Assembly: GCA_035277485.1 (NCBI GenBank)
Contig: DATEKK010000185.1
Location: 1 to 39,724 of the forward strand
DNA length: 39,724 nucleotides
Direction of reading: 5' to 3'
From: JADGGM01 sp035277485
GTDB taxonomy: Bacteria; Gemmatimonadota; Gemmatimonadetes; Gemmatimonadales; Gemmatimonadaceae
Shown: in pieces, positions 17,082 to 25,600 of the stretch
Layout: each line of letters begins with the position of its first letter
Position numbering within the stretch: position 1 is the stretch's first letter
The notes under the pieces: generated by a model
Databases searched by the model: none
What the model saw: the letters and a program-made list of their open reading frames with translations, nothing else
Told to the model about the DNA's origin: nothing
Translations under genes and position numbers: made by a program

Positions 17082-17102
17082 CGCAACGCGCCGAGCGTTG
17101 CG
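17082..17102 (+). promoter_or_regulatory. Hairpin with T-run in the leader of the response regulator
   Basis: A perfect 8-bp stem, CGCAACGC pairing with GCGTTGCG around loop GCCGA, is followed at once by CGTTTT on the plus strand. This has the form of a short intrinsic terminator 60 bases before the response-regulator start at 17162. It might act as an attenuator, or could end a short leader transcript coming from the cheA divergent promoter region. The T-run is short, so confidence is modest. Confidence 0.4.
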
Positions 17103-17161
17103 CGTTTTGGTCGCGGTTCGTCGGTGAGGAACGCGAACCCGTCCTCTACTTGGGAGCCGTG

Positions 17162-17539
17162 ATGTCGAAAACGGTGCTGGTGGTCGAGGACTCGGCCCTG
17201 TTCCAGAAAGCGTACGCGGCCGCCCTCTCGACCTACCCGCGGGAACCGCTGGACGTGCTCTACGCCTCGAACGGCGAAGAAGCACTGGCCCAGGTCGAAC
17301 AACGCCCGACCATCGACCTCATCGTGTTGGACGTGAACATGCCGGTGATGGACGGTCCGGCATTTCTCGAGCGGCTACGCCGCGACTACGCGTCGCTCGA
17401 GATCCCGGTGATGTTTTCGAGCACGCGGGCGTACGCCATGCGCGACCAGATCGGCAACTCGATGGGCGTCGTCGCCTACCTGCAGAAGCCGTTCGCGCCG
17501 CGCGAACTGCACGCGCTCCTCGACAAACTCTGGTCCTAA
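17162..17539 (+). CDS. Single-domain response regulator (receiver)
   Basis: 125-residue CheY-like receiver. Visible: Glu9-Asp10 in VVEDSA, phospho-acceptor Asp57 in VLDVNMP, Ser in FSST, and Lys in LQKPF. The ATG at 17162 is preceded by GGGAG at five bases. A GTG directly before it is in frame but less likely, and the frame upstream is unrelated. It is divergent from cheA and may be an alternative target or a phosphate sink of CheA. It is only distantly similar to the CheY at 10445-10864. There is no output domain, so its effect must be through protein contacts. Confidence 0.9.
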   Translation: MSKTVLVVEDSALFQKAYAAALSTYPREPLDVLYASNGEEALAQVEQRPTIDLIVLDVNMPVMDGPAFLERLRRDYASLEIPVMFSSTRAYAMRDQIGNSMGVVAYLQKPFAPRELHALLDKLWS

Positions 17540-17573
17540 CCGGCGGCTTGGGCGCGCGGCCGGCTTGGGCTCG

Positions 17574-17978
17574 CTACGCCGCGTACGCCAGGCTGATCGC
17601 CCGGCGTGCACCGCGTTTGAGGGCGCGGTGCACGACGCGCGCGTACGTCAGAAAGTTGAGACCGGCGACGGGGTATCGAATGAAGAACTCGTGCGGCAGC
17701 ATGTCGCCCTTCATCCGGTTGCAGGGGCCGCACGCCACGACGAGGTTGCCCGGCACGTGCGCGCCTCCGCGTGCGAGCGGGTAGACGTGGTCGATAGTGG
17801 CGATCGCGAGATCCAGCGACGTGCCGCAGTACACGCAGCGGCGACAACAATCACGCATCATCGCGCGCTTGAGCGCGCGCTTTTCCTCGTGACGACGGGG
17901 ATGGAGGGGTTTGCGATGCAGCCCGCGCGTGCAGCGCGGGAGTGAGGGGACGATGCGGTGAAGAGCATGCCGTGACAT
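17574..17978 (-). CDS. HNH endonuclease domain protein
   Basis: Small protein (134 residues from the first ATG) with a clear HNH nuclease core: a Cys pair CVYC, the IDHVYPLARGG metal-binding His motif, Asn in GNLVV, and a second Cys pair CGPC followed by NRMKG. This is the McrA-like class in which paired Cys hold a structural zinc. The N-terminal 38 residues are very basic and overlap two GC-rich hairpins, so the real start may be the Met-Met near residue 39-40. No restriction or methylase partner is adjacent. The surrounding stretch 16510-19016 lacks the dispersed GTTAGGC motif, weakly hinting at later arrival. DNA target and role are unknown. Confidence 0.8.
   Translation of the reverse strand: MSRHALHRIVPSLPRCTRGLHRKPLHPRRHEEKRALKRAMMRDCCRRCVYCGTSLDLAIATIDHVYPLARGGAHVPGNLVVACGPCNRMKGDMLPHEFFIRYPVAGLNFLTYARVVHRALKRGARRAISLAYAA
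17922..17940. repeat. Inverted repeat in the HNH gene 5' part
   Basis: Perfect 7-bp stem CCCGCGC/GCGCGGG with a 5-base loop GTGCA. A second short palindrome lies at 17862-17879: a 7-bp CGCGCGC stem with loop TTGA, followed by CTTTT on the plus strand, which could serve as a terminator for plus-strand transcription from the response regulator. Both lie in the uncertain N-terminal part of the HNH gene. Confidence 0.4.
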
Positions 17979-17995
17979 TGCACCTCGCCGAAAAG

Positions 17996-18039
17996 CAGCG
18001 ACGCCCAGCGTCGGGGATCTCCCGAGCTGGGCGTCGCTG
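17996..18039 (-). terminator. Long perfect hairpin upstream of the HNH gene
   Basis: A 14-bp perfect stem (CAGCGACGCCCAGC with its complement) continues, after one bulged G, into a further 5-bp stem TCGGG/CCCGA with loop GATCT: 19 pairs in 44 bases. Read on the minus strand it is followed by CTTTTC, the form of an intrinsic terminator. However, no minus-strand gene lies upstream of it (18040-18285 is empty), so it may instead be a structured leader of the HNH gene, which starts 17 bases further on. The rest of 17979-18285 shows no gene; it must hold the promoter of the plus-strand chemoreceptor. Confidence 0.55.
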
Positions 18040-18285
18040 GAAAACGAGACGCGTTCGCACGTTCATTCGATCGTGCATCGCGCTCGACGCTTGATCGATC
18101 CGTTGATGTCCTTCGTCGCGGACCGTGGATGCTCATGATCCTCCGATGAGCGTGACGCCATAACCGCGCTGTGCGTCACAGCATTGCACTTCGAGTGCCG
18201 CCGCGCAAGAGCTTTGTTTGTTGGCTCCGTAACGAGTCATGTCCCACCTCTGTGGTCGCACGATGCGGCCGTCGTTGGGCGAGCA

Positions 18286-20409
18286 ATGACGTCGACCACC
18301 GCTGAACCGGCCATTTTGCTCCCGAACAAGCCCAGCTGGCTGACGGACGAAACCATCCGCCGGCTGGTCGTGGTGTTTGCGGCGTTCGCGATTCCCGTGG
18401 GCTTCGCGCTCCACCAGTACGCGCGGCCATTCCCGTGGCTCGGCGCCGGGCTGCTGTTCTTCGTGGCCATAGCGACCCGGGCCTTCGGGATTCCGCTGCC
18501 CGGCAAGGGCTTCGCCAGTTTCGCGGTGGGCGCGGGGATCGCGGCCGTGGTCGCGCTCGGTTGGGCGGCGGGCGCGCTCGCGGCCGGCATCGGCATTCTG
18601 TTGGGCGACGTCGTGGTGCGGCGCCTGCCCCTCCGCAACGCGGTGGGCAACGCGGCGCATTTCTGCACGGCGTGTACGCTGGCCGGAATCGCCTACTACT
18701 GGTTGGCCAACGGACAGTTGGGCGCGAGCATGTTCGTGTCGTCCAACTCGTGGCGATTGGCGATGTTCATCTGCCTGTTCATCGCCATCCTCAACGCGAC
18801 GTTTTACCTGCAGCTCAGGTTGTCGCCCGCCATTGCATGGGTGGACGCGCGGCTCACCGCGCGGTGGGAGAGCACGGTATCCATACTGGCCACACTGCTG
18901 GCGCTCACCGCGATGCGCCTGGCATACAGCAAAGCCGATTCGCGCTGGTACTTCGTGGAAGGCGGCATCCTCATCGGCGTGGCCGCGCTCACGCACTGGC
19001 TGGTCAGGAAAGGTGCGTTAGGCGAGAGCCTGCAGATGGTGCAGCGGTTGTCGCGCGTGATGAGCGCGCGGCCCGAGCTGCACCGGGCGATGGCCGACAT
19101 CGAGCAGCTCACGCGGACGCTCGTCCCGTGGGAAGAGATGGGCATCGCGCGGTACGATGAGGCGACGCGCGAGTTCGTGGTGCTCACCGACACCGGACGC
19201 GCGCTGACGGCGGGCATGCGATTCCCCTCCGACCGCGGCATGCCGGCCCTCTCGCTCGAGCGCGGACGCGCCGTGACGACGCGCGATGCCGGCGCCGACG
19301 TGAACGCGATCACGCGCCACACGGGCTCCGAGATCGTCGTCCCGCTCAAGTATGGCGACCGGCTCGTCGGACTGTGGACCGTTAGGCACACGCGCACCGA
19401 CATGTACCGCGACTACGATGCGCAGCTGCTCGACGGCGTGGCGCCGCAGCTCGCGCTCTCGCTGTCGCTCGACTCGCTCATCCAACCGGTGCTCGACGCA
19501 TCCGAGCACATGACCCAGCACGTCGAAGCGATCACCGCCACCACCCAGCAGCTGCACGCGTCGTCGCAGGAGAGCGCCAACACGGCGCGCGTGCTCGCTT
19601 CCACGGTGCGCGCTCTCTCCGATACGCTGTCCAAGGGAGCCGACGAAGCGCGCGCGGCGCAGGAAATGGCCGAGAGCACCGTGTCGGAGGGACGCGGAAC
19701 GCAGGTGACCGGCGAGCAGATGCTGCGCGATGCGCGCATCGTCCGCGGTGCCACCGAACAGGCGTCGACACAGCTCACGGCGGCCGCGGCGATCGTGCAG
19801 GAAGGCGCGCAGGAAGTGTCGCGTCTTCAGGATGTGTCGAGCGCGGTCCAGAAGTTCGGGCAGACCATCACGTCGCTTGCCGACCAAACTGGATTGCTCG
19901 CACTCAACGCCGCCGTCGAAGCCGCGCGCGCGGGTACGCACGGACGCGGATTCGCGGTCGTCGCTCAGGAAATCCGCGCGCTCGCCGACCGCAGCGCCAC
20001 AGAAGCCGAGGCGATGGACCGGGCCGTGCGCGACATTCGCGCGGCGCTCGAGCGCGCCGTGACGCTCATGCAGCGCACCCGCGAGGAAGTGTTAGGCGTG
20101 GCACAAGCGAGCAATGGTTGGGTGGACGAGCTCGACCGGATCGTCGCCGCATCGGAAACCGTGGCCTCGGCCGGCTATCGCATCGTCGACGCGGCGCGCG
20201 AGAACGCGCAGCGTTCCGACATCATGGCGCTGGCGCTGGCCGGCGCGCAGCAAGACGCGTCGCACGCCGCCACCGAAACCGACGTCGTCGCAGGGTCGAG
20301 TACACAGCAGGAGAGCGCGATCGAAGCGCTCAACGACGCGGCGACGCAGCTCAGCATCACCGCGCACGAGCTGGCGTCAGCCGTGACCGCGGTGCGAAAG
20401 GCCGACTAG
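18286..20409 (+). CDS. Multi-span chemoreceptor with GAF-like domain
   Basis: Chemoreceptor-like protein of 707 residues. The first 265 residues hold about eight hydrophobic segments, separated by only short loops, so there is no large periplasmic sensor. A GAF-like region follows (about 285-435, with EEMGIARYDE and VVPLKYGDRLVGLWTVRH). Then comes a cytoplasmic methyl-accepting signalling hairpin whose tip reads TGLLALNAAVEAARAG and GRGFAVVAQEIRALADRS. The ATG at 18286 is chosen over the open frame to 18184, because it gives a sensible N-terminus before the first membrane helix. It lies apart from the che operon but could feed the same CheA/CheW. The membrane part may sense a small or membrane-borne signal. 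The signalling domain is sure; the GAF call is moderate. Confidence 0.87.
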   Translation: MTSTTAEPAILLPNKPSWLTDETIRRLVVVFAAFAIPVGFALHQYARPFPWLGAGLLFFVAIATRAFGIPLPGKGFASFAVGAGIAAVVALGWAAGALAAGIGILLGDVVVRRLPLRNAVGNAAHFCTACTLAGIAYYWLANGQLGASMFVSSNSWRLAMFICLFIAILNATFYLQLRLSPAIAWVDARLTARWESTVSILATLLALTAMRLAYSKADSRWYFVEGGILIGVAALTHWLVRKGALGESLQMVQRLSRVMSARPELHRAMADIEQLTRTLVPWEEMGIARYDEATREFVVLTDTGRALTAGMRFPSDRGMPALSLERGRAVTTRDAGADVNAITRHTGSEIVVPLKYGDRLVGLWTVRHTRTDMYRDYDAQLLDGVAPQLALSLSLDSLIQPVLDASEHMTQHVEAITATTQQLHASSQESANTARVLASTVRALSDTLSKGADEARAAQEMAESTVSEGRGTQVTGEQMLRDARIVRGATEQASTQLTAAAAIVQEGAQEVSRLQDVSSAVQKFGQTITSLADQTGLLALNAAVEAARAGTHGRGFAVVAQEIRALADRSATEAEAMDRAVRDIRAALERAVTLMQRTREEVLGVAQASNGWVDELDRIVAASETVASAGYRIVDAARENAQRSDIMALALAGAQQDASHAATETDVVAGSSTQQESAIEALNDAATQLSITAHELASAVTAVRKAD

Positions 20410-20428
20410 TCGCCGATCAGGACGCTGC

Positions 20429-20908
20429 TCAGAGCGCCGTGAGCTGCGGTACGCGATGTCCCTTTTTCATTGGGTCGCGCAGGCTCGCGATGATGCGGGC
20501 CGCCGTCGCGTCCAATTGCGTACGGTCGGGCATGGAAGAGCCCGGGAACGGAAGCGGGACGTCGAACCCGTCGTCTGCGCGGCGCGGAATCAGGTGAATG
20601 TGGAAGTGATACACATCCTGCCCCGCTGACTCGCCGCTCGACACCACCAGGTTCATCCCCTCCGTCCCGGCAACGCGCCGAATGACCGGGCCGAGCTCCA
20701 TCGCCACCGAAAACAGGTGCATGCCGAGCTCCGACGGCAAATCGAGCAGCGACTCGTAGTGCTGCCTCGGGACCACCAGGACGTGTCCCGGATTCACCGG
20801 CTGGATATCCATGAACGCCAGCGCATCACGGTCCTCGTAGCACATCGACACTTCCGCGGCGCCCTGGATGATGTCGCAGAAGATGCAATGATTGTTGGGG
20901 CGATTCAT
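20429..20908 (-). CDS. HIT-family nucleotide hydrolase/transferase
   Basis: Histidine-triad protein of 159 residues, probably hydrolysing nucleoside phosphoramidates or dinucleoside polyphosphates (Hint/Fhit group). The active-site triad His-x-His-x-His is in YHFHIHLIPR. The N-terminal CIFCDIIQG and the AFMDIQPVNPGHVLVVP block are standard for the family. The ATG at 20908 has GGAGG just upstream; the longer open frame to 21259 overlaps the divergent CHAT gene and is not coding. The C-terminus ends in a short basic tail. Substrate not predictable. Confidence 0.93.
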   Translation of the reverse strand: MNRPNNHCIFCDIIQGAAEVSMCYEDRDALAFMDIQPVNPGHVLVVPRQHYESLLDLPSELGMHLFSVAMELGPVIRRVAGTEGMNLVVSSGESAGQDVYHFHIHLIPRRADDGFDVPLPFPGSSMPDRTQLDATAARIIASLRDPMKKGHRVPQLTAL

Positions 20909-21022
20909 GGAGCCTCCCTCCGGTGAGACTCCATGGTTACGCACGGCTGGTGCCATCGATTCCGCGGGACGGGGCGCGGCCGCCCTTGCTGTGCGAGCCA
21001 GGCGATCCTTATTAGTAGCCGG

Positions 21023-23851
21023 ATGATTCTCGCCCGCGCCGTATTGGCCGTCGCCGCTCTGTTTCAGTCGGCCCCCGGGAACGCGGGGTCGCCGACACAG
21101 ATCGTTGCATCGGTGACACGGGCGGTCGAGCAGGACAGCGTCGCCCAGGCGCGTCAAATGTGGTCGGACAGGCTGCGCGCGGACCCGGGCAACCGCGCAT
21201 CGCTGCTCGCGCTCCAGCTGTTGGCCGAACGTGTGTACGACTTCCCTCGCGCCACACACTACTTCGACCGGTTGACGCGTCCGGGTACGCCGCCGGACAG
21301 CTACGCGGCATACGGCGCGCTCGAACGCGGCAAGGGACTCTACAGCCGCGGCCTTCTGGTCCAGTCGGAATCGAGTTTCGTACAGGCGGTGCGTCTCTCG
21401 CGCGCCGCGCGCGATCGCGCCGCGGAATTCGACGCGACCCTGGGCGTGGCGATGGCGCGGGGGCGCACGTTAGGCGCCGAGGTCGAAGTCACCATGCTCG
21501 ACAGCATGGGACGCGCGGTTCCGCGCGACCCGGCGCTCGATGCGGCGTGGCGGTGCGAGCGCGCGGCGCTGGCGGCGCGCACCGGCGAGCGGACGGCGGC
21601 GGCGCTGGCCAATCAGGGCATCGCGCTCGCGCGACGCGCGGGCGACACGCGTCTCGAGGCGCGCTGCACGTGGGTGCTCGCGCAGGACTACGTGCGACAA
21701 GGCGACATGGCTACCGTGGGCGTGCTCCTCACGCGCGCGGAAGCGATGCTCGGGCGCGTGCACGAGCGTTCCGGGTTGTCATCGATGCTCCAGTGGCACG
21801 GCTACATGGAGGTTTCGATCGCGAACTACGGGCGCGCGCAGCAGTTGCTGCAGCACGCGGTTCGCGAAGCCGAGGCATCGGGCAACTTGTCGGCGCTCGC
21901 CTGGTCGCTCGTGAATCTGAGTCAGATCTCGCTCTCGTTGAACGACCTGCCCACCGCCGAGGATCGCGCGGCGCGCGCCGAGTCGTCGTTCCGCGCGACG
22001 CGAGACCAGTGGGGTCTGGCGACGGCGATCGGTCTGCGCGGACAGGTGGCAGTCGACATCGGCGACACCGCGGCGGCGCGCCGGCAATACACCATTGCGT
22101 TAGGCCTGGCCGAGCACGACCGCAATGCGTTAGGCATCGGCGGCACGCACCTGGCGCTCGCCGATCTGGCGGTGCGCGCGGGCGACTGGCGCGGCGCGCG
22201 GCGCGAGCTCGAGGCGCAGCGCGTTGCCTTCCAGCGCGGTGGCGCCGCGGGGTGGACGGAAGGACAGGACTTTTACTACGGCGTGCTCGCGCTGCGCCAG
22301 GGCAACGCGCGCGAGGCGCAGCGCCGCTTTCGCAGCGATCTCGCGACGCTCGACTCGTCGCAGCACGTGCGGCGCTACCTCTCGCAGGCGATGACGGCCG
22401 AGGCGCTCCTGCGCCAGGGCGACACCCTCGGCGCGGAGCAACGGTTAGGCGAAGCGAGCGCCCAGCTGGACGCGTGGCGCGGAACGCTCGGCGACCAACA
22501 GCTCAAGCAGTTGGCCTTTCAGGTGCGCGACGCATTCGGCGGGCGGCCGCCCGCCATCGCACAGCTCATCGCGGGCATCGCGCGCTCGGGCCGCGTGGAG
22601 CAGGCGTTCGCGCTCGCCGAGCAGCGGCGCGCGCGCCTCCTGCGTGACCGGCTCTCGCGCGCAGCGGGATTGCGTCTCGCCGCCGGCGACAACGCCCATC
22701 CCGTGGCGAGCACCGCGCCGGTCACCGCGGCCGACGTGCAGCGCGCGATCCCCGACGACCGCACCGCGGTGCTCGAGTACGTCGGCGGCCGCGCGGGCCA
22801 GCCCACCACGGTGTTCGTGCTCACGCGACGCGCCGTGCGCGCGCACGTGCTCGCACCGCTCGATTCGGTGCGCGACATGGCGGCGCGCTTCGAGGCGTTG
22901 ATCGAGAGCGGCGGCAACGTGCGCGGCCTCGCCACTCAGTTAGGCAAGGCGCTGCTCCAACCGGCGCTCGCCGATGTGCCGGCCGGCATCACCAACCTGG
23001 TCGTGGTGCCCGACGACGCGTTGTGGTCGGTTCCCTTCCAGGCGCTCGTGCTGCGCGACGGACGTTGGGCGATCGAACGGTTCGCCATGACCACCGTGCC
23101 CTCGGCGGCCGTGTCGGTGATGCTGTGGCAGCGGCCCGAACCCACGGGCCCGGCTCGTCTGCTCGCATTCGGCGATCCGCGGTTCGCCGGCGAGGATGAC
23201 GGGAGCCCGCTCGCCCTGCGCGCCGCGACGCCCGACGAATCGTCGCTGCCGCGCCTCCCGGGAACGGCGCGCGAGGTGCGCGAGGTGGCGCGCTTCGCGT
23301 CCGAGGCGGTGATCCGTTTGCGCGACGACGCGAGCGCGGCGTTCCTCGAGCGGACGCCGCTCACGTCGTACCGCGTGATCCATTTCGCGACCCACGCCGT
23401 GACCGACGACAACGGCATCGCGCACGCGGGCCTCGCGTTGTCGCCCGGCGCCGGGAGCGATGGCTTCGTGAGCGACGGCGATCTCGCCGCCCTGCAATTG
23501 AACGCCGACCTCGTGGTGCTGTCGGCGTGTCATACCGCCGGCGGCGCTGTGTTAGGCGGCGAGGGCGTGCGCGGGCTCACGGCCCCGCTGCTACAGGCCG
23601 GAGCGCGCGCCGTGCTCGCGACCGAGTGGCCCGTGGACGACGCACGCACCATCCCGATGATCGTCGCCTTCTACACCGCGCTCGCGGACGGCCGCACGAG
23701 CGCCGACGCGCTCCGCGATGCGGCGCTCGATGCAATGAAAGAGGGCGCGCCGCCGCGCGAGTGGGCGGCCTTCCGGCTCGTCGGCGACCCGTCTGTCCGC
23801 GTGCCGCTGCGGCAGGCGCGCGGCATCTTCGGTTGGACGTGGTGGCGATAA
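21023..23851 (+). CDS. Exported TPR-CHAT caspase-like protease
   Basis: 942-residue protein with an N-terminal signal-like segment (MILARAVLAVAALFQS, then APGNAGS). Residues about 40-600 form a long array of TPR-like helix pairs (Ala/Leu/Arg-rich), for protein binding. The last ~330 residues are a CHAT domain (caspase HetF-associated with TPRs, clan CD protease) with the catalytic dyad His791 in HFATHAV and Cys836 in LSACHTAGG, followed by the conserved GARAVLATEWPVDD. Both catalytic residues are intact, so an active protease is likely. The ATG at 21023 is preferred to the in-frame ATG at 20933 because it starts the signal segment. The next gene, a kinase, begins inside its last codons. Six GTTAGGC motifs encode Leu-Gly here. 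Substrate unknown. Confidence 0.92.
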   Translation: MILARAVLAVAALFQSAPGNAGSPTQIVASVTRAVEQDSVAQARQMWSDRLRADPGNRASLLALQLLAERVYDFPRATHYFDRLTRPGTPPDSYAAYGALERGKGLYSRGLLVQSESSFVQAVRLSRAARDRAAEFDATLGVAMARGRTLGAEVEVTMLDSMGRAVPRDPALDAAWRCERAALAARTGERTAAALANQGIALARRAGDTRLEARCTWVLAQDYVRQGDMATVGVLLTRAEAMLGRVHERSGLSSMLQWHGYMEVSIANYGRAQQLLQHAVREAEASGNLSALAWSLVNLSQISLSLNDLPTAEDRAARAESSFRATRDQWGLATAIGLRGQVAVDIGDTAAARRQYTIALGLAEHDRNALGIGGTHLALADLAVRAGDWRGARRELEAQRVAFQRGGAAGWTEGQDFYYGVLALRQGNAREAQRRFRSDLATLDSSQHVRRYLSQAMTAEALLRQGDTLGAEQRLGEASAQLDAWRGTLGDQQLKQLAFQVRDAFGGRPPAIAQLIAGIARSGRVEQAFALAEQRRARLLRDRLSRAAGLRLAAGDNAHPVASTAPVTAADVQRAIPDDRTAVLEYVGGRAGQPTTVFVLTRRAVRAHVLAPLDSVRDMAARFEALIESGGNVRGLATQLGKALLQPALADVPAGITNLVVVPDDALWSVPFQALVLRDGRWAIERFAMTTVPSAAVSVMLWQRPEPTGPARLLAFGDPRFAGEDDGSPLALRAATPDESSLPRLPGTAREVREVARFASEAVIRLRDDASAAFLERTPLTSYRVIHFATHAVTDDNGIAHAGLALSPGAGSDGFVSDGDLAALQLNADLVVLSACHTAGGAVLGGEGVRGLTAPLLQAGARAVLATEWPVDDARTIPMIVAFYTALADGRTSADALRDAALDAMKEGAPPREWAAFRLVGDPSVRVPLRQARGIFGWTWWR

Positions 23852-25596
23852 GCTCCGGAACGGACGCGCACGCGGCCGAGCTCTCGGGCATTGCCGCCGC
23901 TCTGGCCGATGACTACGCGGTCGAGTGCGAGATTGGACGCGGCGGCATGGGCGTGGTGTACCGCGCGCGCGACATCAGGCTCGATCGGCTGGTCGCGGTC
24001 AAAGTGCTGCCGCCTAACTTGGCCGGCGTCGAAGACGTGCGCGAGCGGTTCCTGCGCGAGGCCCGCACGGCGGCGCGGCTCGCGCACCCGAACATCGTGC
24101 CCATCCACCGCGCCGATGAGTTAGGCGGCTACCCGTTTTTCGTGATGGGGTTGGTGCAGGGCGAGTCGCTGGCCGAGCGGCTCCGGACGCGCGGCCCGCT
24201 CGCGCCGGCGGCGGTCTTGCCGTTGCTGGCCGATGTCTCGCGCGCGCTGGCGTACGCGCATGCGCACGGCGTCGTGCACCGCGACATCAAGCCCGAGAAC
24301 ATCCTCATCGACGCGGCGTCGGGGCGCGCGATGGTCACCGACTTCGGCATCGCGCGCCTGGCCGAGGCGTCGCCGCTCACCGCCACGGGCCAGGTGCTGG
24401 GCACGGTGTACTTCATGAGCCCGGAGCAGGTGGCGAGCGATGCGCTCGATGGGCGCAGCGATCTCTATTCGTTAGGCGTCGTCGGGTTTCTGGCGTTGTC
24501 GGGTCGCTACCCGTTCGACGGTGCCAGCGCATCCGCGGTGCTCGTCGCGCACGTCACCAAGGTCGCGCCGCGACTCCACGATGTTGCACCGCACATTCCG
24601 GATGCGGTGGCGCGCATCATCGACCGATGCCTCATGCGCGATCCCGCGGCGCGCTTCCCCGATGGTGATGCACTCGCGCGCGCATTCGACGACGCGCGCG
24701 CCGACGCAAGCGTCGAACGCACTCCCGCGCCACCGCGGGACGTGTTGTCCGAAAAGGAGGCGATGGCCGTATGGCAACGCGCGGCCGAGCTGCAAGCACT
24801 CACGAGCGCGGCGCCGCCGGTGACACCGCTCGAGCAGGTCGAAGCCGCGCGGTCGCGCACGCAGGGCTACCGGATCGACCACGTGCGCGACGCCGCCGTC
24901 GAAGCCGGGATCTCGGAGCCGTACGTCGAGCGTGCGGTGAAGGAGCTCGGCTTGGCGGGTCCGCCGCCGGCGCGCGTCCCTCCGGCGCCAGGCCTAACGA
25001 ATGAGCGGGCCGGTGCGCCCAGCCTGGAGCCGCCGCAGCCGAATTCGTTCGTGCGGGCGCTCATCGGCGGCCCGACCCGGCTTCACCTCGAGGCCACCGT
25101 CGATGGCGAAATCGATGAGGCGGACTTCGAGATCCTGCTGCGGTCGATTCGCAACGCGTTGGGCGAGGCCGGACACATGGGCGTGTTTGCGAAGACGCTG
25201 TCCTGGACTCCGACGGGCACCGATCGCCGACTGAGCATCACGATCTCCTCTCGCGGCGGGCGAACGGTCGTCACGATCGACGAGCGACTGGCCCAGCTGG
25301 TCGGCGCCTTCTTCGGCGGGATCGGCGGTGGAATGGGCGGCGGCGGCTCGGCCGGGATCGTCGCCCTCGCGCAAAAACTGTTAGGCAGCGAGTGGATCGC
25401 ACCCGCGCTGCTTGCCTATCTGGGACTGACGTACGGCGTGGCGCGGACGGCCTACTCGCTCTCGACGCGACGGCGCGAACGACGTCTCGCGCAACTGCTG
25501 GAGGAGCTCGTCGCGTCCATCCGCAGCGTGGCGCAACCGCCGCGCCAGCCGCTCGGCGCCGACGGCGACACGCGCGGCCCGCGGTTGCTCCGTTAG
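23839..25596 (+). CDS. Ser/Thr protein kinase coupled to CHAT protein gene
   Basis: 585-residue Hanks-type kinase. Domain about 26-290: GRGGMG (33-38), Lys55 in VAVKVLP, HRDIKPEN, VTDFGIA, GTVYFMSPEQ. A region of about 70 residues follows that includes IDHVRDAAVEAGIS and YVERAVKELGL, an all-helical module I cannot name. Then come a Pro-rich linker, a beta-rich region, a Gly-rich stretch (GGIGGGMGGGGS) and one or two hydrophobic segments near 500-550, with an Arg-rich tail. The start is one of two adjacent GTGs (23839, 23842), inside the CHAT gene and 13 bases before its end, so translation is coupled. The TAG stop is part of a GTTAGGC motif. Joint action with the CHAT protein is inferred from the overlap only. 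Confidence 0.9.
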   Translation: MVAISSGTDAHAAELSGIAAALADDYAVECEIGRGGMGVVYRARDIRLDRLVAVKVLPPNLAGVEDVRERFLREARTAARLAHPNIVPIHRADELGGYPFFVMGLVQGESLAERLRTRGPLAPAAVLPLLADVSRALAYAHAHGVVHRDIKPENILIDAASGRAMVTDFGIARLAEASPLTATGQVLGTVYFMSPEQVASDALDGRSDLYSLGVVGFLALSGRYPFDGASASAVLVAHVTKVAPRLHDVAPHIPDAVARIIDRCLMRDPAARFPDGDALARAFDDARADASVERTPAPPRDVLSEKEAMAVWQRAAELQALTSAAPPVTPLEQVEAARSRTQGYRIDHVRDAAVEAGISEPYVERAVKELGLAGPPPARVPPAPGLTNERAGAPSLEPPQPNSFVRALIGGPTRLHLEATVDGEIDEADFEILLRSIRNALGEAGHMGVFAKTLSWTPTGTDRRLSITISSRGGRTVVTIDERLAQLVGAFFGGIGGGMGGGGSAGIVALAQKLLGSEWIAPALLAYLGLTYGVARTAYSLSTRRRERRLAQLLEELVASIRSVAQPPRQPLGADGDTRGPRLLR

Positions 25597-25600
25597 GCGC

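Noticed and set aside
18133..18996. 287-residue minus-strand frame antisense to the second chemoreceptor
   Set aside because: Low-complexity Arg/Gln/Glu composition, no domain, and the plus strand encodes clear membrane helices.
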